From contig JABMCL010001555.1 of NCBI GenBank assembly GCA_018857735.1, positions 1,020,001 through 1,084,000 of the forward strand: 64,000 bases of DNA. Reading direction: 5' to 3'. Position 1 is the first letter of the stretch, and every line of letters starts with the position of its first letter. Below the pieces are notes generated by a model. The model ran no database searches, had not been told where the DNA came from, and was given only the letters and a program-made list of their open reading frames with translations. Shown here piece by piece: positions 57,617 through 64,000 of the stretch. The position numbers were made by a program, and so were the translations under genes. The DNA comes from Alviniconcha marisindica (taxonomy: Eukaryota > Mollusca > Gastropoda > Provannidae).

Positions 57617-59218
57617 GCGTGTGGTGTGTGTGTGTGTGTGTGTGTGCGTGAGTGTGTAACAGCTTGTGTGTATGTGTTTGACCACCCAAAACAAAGTTTA
57701 GAAGAGAAAACTGGAAACAAAAAGTTCTTTTATTTACAATACTTAGTAATTCAACTTGCTTTTCTTCTATTCTGGTTGGTTCAGAAATGTTAGTCTAGCT
57801 GTACACACACTTGCGGGTGAGGTGGGGGGTGGGCTGAGGACACAAGTCTTGGATGTGAAATCAATGGTTAGATTAAAAGTTCAAGACATATTTTCATGTG
57901 AAGAGCACTGTGCATATTTAGTATCACAGTCCAACCTAAACCAAAATCAAGTCTCTGACCACAAGCACTAAATCAACCTTCTTGGCAAATCAATAACAAA
58001 AAAGACAGGGGGAAAAGAAAAGAAAAGAAAAGAAAAAAGCAAAAAAAAAGAGCATCAAAATCATACTCCATTTCAAATCCATTACCATCCCTTAAAAATA
58101 AACATCATATATATAAAAATAACAAAAACAAAATAAAAAACTCCACCATGCCTTTCCCAAGTTTCCCCAAGTTCCCTGGTCAATACAAATTGGTATCCGG
58201 TTTTCAAATCAGTTCCTTACTGCCTGCAAGAACATGTTCTGTCAATGCACGCATACATGTACACAAACAGGTCTTGGATTAATGTCCCATAAACTACACA
58301 GGGCCAGCTCAGGATGAATCTGGAAGCAAAACAAAAAGAGCCACCTGACCAGTAAAACTACAAGTTTTTTTACTGGACCATCTGATTTCTGCCAAGAGTC
58401 TAAATCTGGCTTCACTTTAAGGGAATATAACACCATGCCAAATGAGCTGATCAGTCAAATTCACCTTGCAGTCACGCAGAATAATCAGACCATCCTTTAA
58501 AAAAAAAAAAATTGTGTGTAAGTCTTCTTGTAATATTATGGTGTTGGGGGGGGGGGGGTGCACATTTGATTATAAATGCATAACACTCAGGGATTCTCTT
58601 CTAAGCACCGTTGTGTGAGAGTGCGTGCTCACGCCTGCATGCATGCTTGCATGTGCATGCGTGTGTGTGTGCACAAATGCATGGATGGTGCATGTGTTTG
58701 TCTCTGTGGATATGTCTAAGAGTGAGTGAGTGAGTGAGTAAGTGTGTGTGTGTGTGTGTGTGCATGCGTGCGTGCATGCGTGTGTGCGTGCATGCGTGTG
58801 TGTGTGTGTGCATCTACGCGCTGGGGAAGAGTGCTATAGGGGTAAAACCCACCTGATGTTTCAAAACACTGATAAATCAATCTGTTACAGAGCTTGGCTA
58901 AACTACCCTCTCTCTCAGTTCCTGGTCTGGATAACTGCTCTAAGTTGTTACCTGCTGACTCGTACAGAAAAATGCAAATCATTTCGCATGGAGAAATCAA
59001 GTCAGGGATAATGGCAATTAAGTGCTGTAGGGAATCTGATCCTATAACTTAAGAAAGCTCTGCAGACCATGCCACTTTAACCCCTTATATGCCAGCTGCT
59101 TTTACTAGCCCTCACCTCCGCCCCTGTATTTTCAGAGGAATTTTCAGGTATCAGTCTGAAAACTACATGACTCACAAAATTAGAACTATGCTACAGCAGA
59201 TCTTAGGAGCAACCAGTT

Positions 59219-59286
<68 letters not shown>

Positions 59287-62200
59287 AGTGACACCAAAAA
59301 AACATGTGATCAGTTCAGACAGGTGTCTTTTCACTGGTGGTGCAGGAAGTTCAGTTCAGGAGTCTTTGAATGTGGATGTCGAACACTGTCACATACCAGC
59401 CTGGGCTTTCGATTCCACTGTTTCACTTTTTGTAGCGAGCTCACTGAATCTGTGAGGAGCATGGCATATGTGGCCTGTCACTTCTCAAGGCAAGAGCAGA
59501 GCTTACATGTGCCTCCATTTCCAGAACCATACTGAGACCTTGTAAAGAGGCTGCACTGTCTTGGTGAAGTGAAGGCTGGTTGCACATTGACCTTGCTTAA
59601 CATTACAGTGAAGCCCCCCCCCCCCCCCCCCCCCCAAACGGCCTTGAAGGAAGTACAGGAAGTAATATGACTGAATGGCTAAGGTACTGGTTTTGGAAAT
59701 AAATAAGAAGTCGCAGGTTTGAATCCAGTATCTCCCCACCCCACCCCCCAGACCTTTTGTTGATTTTCATCCCTTTACACTTTCAAATCTGGTTTCCCTA
59801 GAAGCAGAACTGTATACTGTAACAGGTGATCTACATCTATGCCAGTCATGCTGGCTAGGAAAGAGTTACAGTATTTTTCAACAACAACAACAACACTATA
59901 CAAGTCACTACCGATAAGTCACCATGCGCTGAACAGATCAAAAATATGTACAGAATCCACCATGTGACAAAACAACAGAAGTCATTTCTAGAGTCATGCA
60001 ACTGACAGTGGATGCAGATTACTTAGTTTCTAAATCAATGGTTGGATCCCCAAAACAACTGCAGAAGCACTGATCAGATAGGGTGCAAAGTATCAGGAGC
60101 GAGAGAGGGGTGGGGGGGTGGGGGGGAGGGAGGTAGAGACCCTGGAGGTGGGGGGAGACTAAGAGAGAGAGGGGGTCAGAGAACTAGAGACTAGAGGGAG
60201 ATAGGGGAGGAAGAGAGATGGTGGGTGAAGGAAACAAAGAGAAGCCATGATCACTTTTGCGTCTAGAGAACTCTCTCATGGTAAAATTCTTAAGTTTTTT
60301 TTTTCTTCTTATTTTTTCTTTTCCTCTGACTTTCAAGTCTCACTTTCAAGTGTACTTTGGAGCCTGCCAATCTTTTAGTTTGATTTTTTTTAAAATAATT
60401 ATGAAACTCTCATGGTAAATAGGGAGCTCTCTCATGGTAAATTTCTTAAGGTTTTTTCTTCTTCTTTTTTCTTTACTTCGGACTTTCAAGTGTACTTCGG
60501 AGTCACATACAAGCCTGCCAATCTTTTAGTTTGATTTTTTTAAATATAATTATGATTCCCACTCTGAACATGCTATGATAAATGTTTTTAATTTTTTAAT
60601 TAAATTATTATGTCCATAAGGACTGTGACTCGTGTACGAGTGAAAGGTGTTAGTACAAAAAATCATACCCAAATTATTTTGCACTCAGTTAAAATGTAAG
60701 ATGCCTGTACTGAGTTAGGTACTCAAAGAGCAACGCCAAAACAAATTTATTTTAACCCGCTAACAGAACTCCTGAGTCTGAGCTATTTGTGTGCTGTATT
60801 TAGCTAGGTCACAAAAGCCTCAGAAACCCATGCTTCACCCCCACCCCCACAAAAACATAAAATGAAAGAACGGGGCTGCTAGTTTGGCCAATGTCTCTGC
60901 TTGCCAGGTCCGTCTCTCAGGCACTAATTAACTCCCTTGTTTGTTGACAAAGTTCACAAAGGAGTGGGAACGTAACACTGCAATGTGCATGACTATGCTT
61001 TTCAGTGACCATGCTCATTGTTTATCATTCACATGCCTTTGCCTTAAAAACAATGTCTAACAGATTCTTCACAGGGAACTATCATCCACATGCCTTTGCC
61101 TTAAAAACAATGTCTAACACAGTAACAGATTCTTCACAGGGAACTATCATTCACTGATTCACATGCCTTTGCCTTAAAAACAATAACAGATTCTTCACAG
61201 GGAACTATCATCCACATGCCTTTGCCTTAAAAACAATGTCTAACAGACTCTTCACAGGGAACTATCATTCACATGCCTTTGCCTTAAAAACAATGTCTAA
61301 CAGACTCCTCACAGGGAACTATCATTCACATGCCGCTGCCTTCAAAACAATGTCTAACAGACTCTTCACAGGGAACTATCATTCACATGCTGTTGCCTTA
61401 AAAACAATGTCCAAGTCTTCACAGGGAACTATCATTCACACGCTGCTGCCTTCAAAACAATGTCTGAGTCTTCACTGGGAACTATCATTCATATGCTGTT
61501 GCCTTCAAAACAATGTCTGAGTCTTCACAGAGAACTATCATTCACATGCTGCTGCCTTCAAAACAATGTCTAACACTAACAGATTCTTCACAGGGAACTA
61601 TCATATTATATGCTGTTGCCTTAAAAACAATGTCTGAGTCTTCACAGGGAACTATCATTCACATGCCGCTGCCTTAAAAACAATGTCTGAGTCTTCACAG
61701 AGAACTATTATTCACATGCCGTTGCCTTAAAAACAATGTCTAACAAACTCTTCATGAAGAACTGAAGCCAAGAAACATCAAGGGCCTGATCGACGGGAAT
61801 AGAGTGAAAAAACCCACACACGACAGTTTGTGCAGTTTGTTAAAAATCAACATCTGAAAGTTATGAAAGCACAAACATGAGTGAGCTGCCATTCTGTGCT
61901 CAGCAGATAACCAGTGGTGTCATGAAGAAGGCCAGAATGCGTGGCATGGCAAAAAAAGTCACGTATGTCAGGTACCATCCATTTCTGCTCTTCGCTGGTA
62001 AAGAGTTAATTTTAAAACCAAAATGGCTGTGCCCTGAGAAGCCCAAATTCAAAGCAAAAAAGTACTTCTTTTGTATTTCATTCCAAAACAAGGATCAAAT
62101 GAAGCTTGCAGGTGGATGAATTTGCACATTTTCACATTCACAGGCCAACTTGCACCTTTGCTTCAATTCCTCCTAATTTTAGAATAGAACAAAACAAGTA

Positions 62201-63415
62201 AGGGTGCAATTTTTTTTTAGACTTAAACAGCACATTTCTTTCAATCTCAGTTTCAGAGTAACATAGATCTGGACATATCTCTCTCTCTCTCTTTACTAAT
62301 TCACTCATTCAAATGCTACCAATCTGTGCAGTTCAAACAAATTACCTCATGCAAACACAACAATTCATGGACAATAATAATACCAGCTATTTCAGGTCTA
62401 TTTCAAATTCATGATGCAAAGGTAGAGGTTAAAAAGGTCAGAACTCAATTCAGAAGTTCAAGAACAGACCAGACTGGAACACAATTCTAAACTGCAAGTT
62501 GGAAGAGAGATTTAAAAAAAAAAGTAAGTGGGTCAAGGTCACAAGGAAAGCAGGTCAAGGTCACCACGGTGCAGAAAAACAGCATAGTACTCACTGCCAC
62601 TTTGTTACCATCCTGCCACAAGGACATGCACAGGATAAGCTGAATGTTCACTGCTTTCTTCGCTACTTCCTTAATGTTATTTTCAATTCATCAGGTCAGT
62701 GTGCTTCTGACCATTTCTCTCAACTTGCACAGAACTAGAAGTGTACGTATTTATAACAAAGTCATCTGCTAGGGTGCACATCAATTTCAAAAACATCTGC
62801 TCTATGCCTGACTCTCCCATTTCACGAAAAAAAAGATCTGTGAACAAGACCTAAATAATAATAATAATAACAACAGTGGTATAAAAGAGAAAAACATGCA
62901 CACGATTGTATACACCAACCCGTCACTCCCCTGTTGTTCCAGCGATTTTATATCCCGATTCAAGTATTGATCCGCAAGTGGACCATACTCATCACGTCCC
63001 CATCTCCACATCCCCCATTGGTTTCAACTATTTTATATCCAAGACAAGCTTGCTTTATAGAATGTCCCTAATATGTAATGCATCTGAGGACATTAAGCAA
63101 AAAGAAAGAAAGAACACAACTGTATGAATTCATTTTGATTATTATTTTGCCAAATTTTGTTAGCACTTTTATGAGAACCTAAAAAAGTTAAAAGTAAAAC
63201 TAAAACATCAGGTTCCTAAGTTCAGCCTCAGCAAGAGAAATTCAGACAACACCACCAATGCAAGTATGCTAAATCAGCACAATAGGTATGTATATAAATA
63301 TGGCACAGATCTAAGAATCAGCTTACAGTGTAACCTGAGTTACAGGGTACCTACCGACACGAAGGAATCATCGTTGAAGTAACTTGCCAGGTCTCTCACC
63401 CCTATGACAAAACCA
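49383..63415 (-). CDS. ACAP-type Arf GTPase-activating protein, BAR-domain exons (partial)
   Basis: Seven minus-strand exons (63415-63355, 57303-57250, 56104-56046, 54964-54781, 53604-53560, 53103-53008, 49457-49383) join with consistent phases and GT-AG borders into 191 codons. The product aligns throughout with the BAR domain of animal ACAP2/ACAP1 (centaurin beta): GVRDLASYF, TSLNRFAHAM, DMRKQFEKISDDLDGALVRN, MKRCFAHTSLDYVFE, INVLHSKKR, MLSFMHAQSTFFHQGHDLF and AKLERKEMEERH. BAR domains dimerise as a curved coiled-coil and bind bent membranes. In ACAPs a PH domain, an ArfGAP zinc finger acting on Arf6 and ankyrin repeats follow. The N-terminus is outside the window, and no PH, GAP or ankyrin exon was found downstream. 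Either the next exon lies beyond the LRR gene (nested gene), or the locus is truncated or misassembled. Confidence 0.9.
49540..51430. repeat. ~80-bp intronic minisatellite
   Basis: About 22 units with GTGTCACAACACACTGACACC, AGCAAGAACACCAAGGCTAC and GTTATGCACTGCATAGTTA. Several units carry internal deletions (no AGCAAGAACACC). It occupies most of the ACAP intron upstream of exon 49383-49457. The open frames it creates are not genes. Confidence 0.93.
51772..52606 (-). mobile_element. TTAA-flanked DNA transposon remnant with THAP domain
   Basis: Ends AGGACAAGTCCAAGGTT (left) and AACCTTGGACTTTTACT (right) are inverted repeats, each directly flanked by TTAA (51768-51771, 52607-52610). TTAA TSDs occur in the piggyBac and Kolobok superfamilies. 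A decayed THAP domain on the minus strand favours Kolobok-like. At 835 bp it is too short to encode a full transposase. Confidence 0.75.
52045..52335 (-). pseudogene. THAP zinc-finger pseudogene
   Basis: Minus strand reads TVPAYCVAANCNNLQTTPG, then MHKLPRN, a TGA stop, PAVRRKWIKFMQFK, a second TGA, ADFLAVLHHAYLCSEHFSE and DFANPMEYRMGF. The C-x4-C, the conserved W and the C-x2-H of C2CH THAP domains are all in one frame, with HxxP in between. Two in-frame TGA codons break it, and both could be CGA-to-TGA (CpG) decay. THAP domains bind transposon ends or promoters. No catalytic domain follows. Confidence 0.8.
52845..52945. repeat. (GT)n microsatellite
   Basis: (TG)n with single interruptions, in an ACAP intron. 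Confidence 0.95.
53008..53103 (-). CDS. ACAP exon: BAR domain
   Basis: 96 nt, 32 codons: MLSFMHAQSTFFHQGHDLFA then DLDPHMKDIASQ. The acceptor is TTTACAG|ATG, the donor CACAG|GTCAGT, phase 0 at both ends. MLSFM(Y/H)A..FFHQG is a signature of ACAP BAR domains. Confidence 0.95.
53394..53535. repeat. (GA)n then (CA)n microsatellite
   Basis: Long (GA)n followed by a short (CA)n, only 25 bp from the donor of the ACAP exon at 53560. Confidence 0.95.
53560..53604 (-). CDS. ACAP micro-exon: BAR domain
   Basis: 45 nt, INVLHSKKRCEVLET. Acceptor TTTGCAG|ATC, donor ACA|GTAAGT, phase 0. The family equivalent is INVLQSKRR.EIL. Confidence 0.93.
53910..54780 (-). repeat. ACAP intron minisatellite copying an exon's 5' splice site
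   Basis: About 14 units of 56-66 bp (gene strand CACCTCTCTGGATTGTGTGT + TTGAG|GTAACAGACGTTGTCAGG). The authentic exon end is CTCTCTGGATTATGTGTTTG + AG|GTAACGGACATTGTCAGG (through 54781). Each unit therefore repeats the last ~27 nt of the exon plus the donor and ~30 nt of intron. Copies nearest the exon (54540-54780) are most like it; distal copies read CAACAGGTGTGATGTTAAC or CAGACAGGTGTGAC. Confidence 0.92.
54781..54964 (-). CDS. ACAP exon: BAR domain core
   Basis: 184 nt, MKDMRKQFEKISDDLDGALV, then RNSQAQRTKPQECKEAL and MKRCFAHTSLDYVFE. Acceptor CTTTTTCAG|TGAC; its first base completes an Asn codon from the previous exon. The donor GAG|GTAACG is the one reiterated in the adjoining array. 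Confidence 0.95.
54965..56045 (-). other. ACAP intron
   Basis: AT-rich, with (GA)n at 55720-55765. AACTACACTGTATT(A/T) and GGTGAAGTA(T/C)AC occur three to four times at 55395-55625, forming a degenerate ~80-bp repeat. No exon seen. Confidence 0.7.
56046..56104 (-). CDS. ACAP exon: BAR domain
   Basis: 59 nt, ILMDQAHRSVCKNLNTFIK plus two bases. Acceptor ATTTTCAG|ATC, donor AAAAA|GTAAGC. Corresponds to ILFDQ.QRS....L..F.K in the family. Confidence 0.93.
56105..57249 (-). other. ACAP intron
   Basis: AT-rich unique sequence with a short G tract at 56300-56309 and GACA repeats at about 56935-56953. No exon or element recognised. Confidence 0.6.
57250..57303 (-). CDS. ACAP exon: BAR domain
   Basis: 54 nt, TSLNRFAHAMTEMMKYFG. 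Acceptor TTTTCAG|ACT, donor GGG|GTGAGT, phase 0. Matches TSLTKF...L.EM..F in vertebrate ACAPs. Confidence 0.93.
57304..61020 (-). other. ACAP intron with microsatellites and minor repeats
   Basis: (GT)n at 57581-57656, 58640-58812 and 59222-59282; a G tract at 58548-58558 and a C tract at 59616-59635. A tRNA-like segment with GCTAAGGTACTGG and GGTTTGAATCC lies at 59672-59730. A ~150-bp tandem duplication is at 60275-60555 (CTTTTAGTTTGATTTTTTT). A solo foldback arm (CACTAATTAACTCCCTTGTT) is at 60913-60950. The continuous peptide from exon 63355 to exon 57250 implies that no coding exon lies here. Confidence 0.7.
61025..61755. repeat. ~57-bp intronic minisatellite
   Basis: About 13 units of CCTTAAAAACAATGTCTAAC, AGATTCTTCACAGGGAACTA and TCATTCACATGCC. 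Some units are shortened (no TAACAG). The 57-bp period keeps a + strand frame open (NRLFTGNYHSHA). It is an artefact. Confidence 0.92.
61756..63354 (-). other. ACAP intron, mostly unique
   Basis: AT-rich DNA with (TC)n at 62279-62291 and (AAT)n at 62855-62868. The 3' end of a SINE-B copy (CCCTAATATG..CATCTGAGGACATTAAGCAA) with an (AAAG)n tail lies at about 63064-63115. No exon seen. Confidence 0.65.
63355..63415 (-). CDS. ACAP exon: early BAR domain (most 5' exon in the window)
   Basis: 61 nt, completing a codon and then GFVIGVRDLASYFNDDSFVS. Acceptor TTTTGTTTCAG|TGG, donor TCG|GTAGGT. Equivalent to QFMNGIRDLAQY in ACAP2. Earlier exons must lie to the right of 64000. Confidence 0.93.
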
Positions 63416-64000
63416 CTGAAACAAAAGTGGGTTTGTTTTCAGTCAGGACAACTGTCACCTTTTATTCTCATACAACAAATGATTAAACTATATAATTATA
63501 TACTGCATACAGTTCAACAATGAAATTTTTGTTTTGTTTTTGAAGTGCCAGTAGTAATCTTGAGGGGACTACTGGAGAAGGCTGAGCCTGGGTGGCACAG
63601 AATGACAGCACTTGCTCTTGAAAGAGAAACATTCACCATGATTGAGTGTGGCCACCGTAACTATGTACGGGCGACTGTAGTGTTAGTGTTACAACTTATG
63701 TGCTAGGCTTTGCACCTGCCTCGAGACTCCTCTGGAGTCAAATTCTATGCAGAGTCTACAGCGGTCCTTTAGATGCAACTCTATAAACTGAGGTCCCATG
63801 TGTGTAAATGTACACAACATATGTAATGCATGTAACTTTTTGTTAAAGCTCCTGTAGTCTTATCTTACTTTTGTTAGAGTGTGGAGGATTACAAAAACAC
63901 CACAATAACTTAGGAGGCCCTAAAAATGTCAGTCTTCAATGTGTTGAAAGCTGGATGGAAGACGTTTCACAGTTTCAACAAGAATACAGTTAACCAATAC
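63416..64000 (-). other. ACAP intron upstream of the first visible exon
   Basis: Unique AT-rich sequence, with no further exon or element recognised before the window ends. Confidence 0.6.

Noticed and set aside
59089..59535. 148-codon + strand frame interrupted by a Val-Cys run
   Set aside because: It crosses a (GT)n tract inside an ACAP intron and has no recognisable domain.
61236..61520. 95-codon frame with NRLFTGNYHSHA repeats
   Set aside because: Product of the 57-bp intronic minisatellite, whose period is divisible by three.

Overview
This is eukaryotic nuclear DNA. It has spliced exons with GT-AG introns, tRNA-derived SINEs with clean target-site duplications (TSDs), and very dense (CA)n, (GA)n and minisatellite repeats. 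The SINE bodies (motifs such as GTCAACCAC..GGTCACCTCAGGACGAA and CTAATAAGCC..GGTTTC.GTGGACGTTAA) and the repeat density suggest a mollusc, probably a gastropod. That assignment is inference.

Only two genes can be supported. On the + strand, 41375-45808 is a complete four-exon gene for a secreted leucine-rich-repeat protein of 692 residues: signal peptide, N-terminal cysteine cap, about 19 LRRs, C-terminal cap, acidic Ser/Asp linker and a (Lys-Gly)n basic tail. On the - strand, seven exons between 63415 and 49383 encode the BAR domain (191 residues) of an ACAP-type Arf GTPase-activating protein. Its start lies beyond the right edge. Its PH, ArfGAP and ankyrin exons were not found, so the LRR gene may sit inside an ACAP intron.

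Region by region: 1-5.5 kb holds a polypurine minisatellite with higher-order structure, small hAT-like hairpins and a 25/20-bp minisatellite. 5.5-13.5 kb has long (CA)n, a 47-bp and a 37-bp minisatellite, two inverted copies of a TTA-flanked TIR element and a triplet-rich array. 13.5-23 kb is transposon-rich (hAT-like elements, two SINE families, nested insertions). 24.6-25.7 kb is a 48-bp minisatellite. 26-28.2 kb has LINE reverse-transcriptase tails and a hairpin element. 28.8-41.3 kb has more SINEs, microsatellites and short arrays. 41.3-46.5 kb is the LRR gene. 46.5-64 kb is ACAP intron and exon sequence with large intronic arrays and a THAP-bearing DNA transposon remnant.

The most striking pattern is that intronic minisatellites have grown from splice junctions. 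In LRR intron 2, about a dozen 64-bp repeats each copy the acceptor and the first ~25 nt of exon 3. In an ACAP intron, about 14 repeats of 56-66 bp each copy the last ~27 nt of the exon plus its GT donor. LRR intron 3 has a single duplicated donor. These arrays lay out series of decoy splice sites next to the authentic ones.
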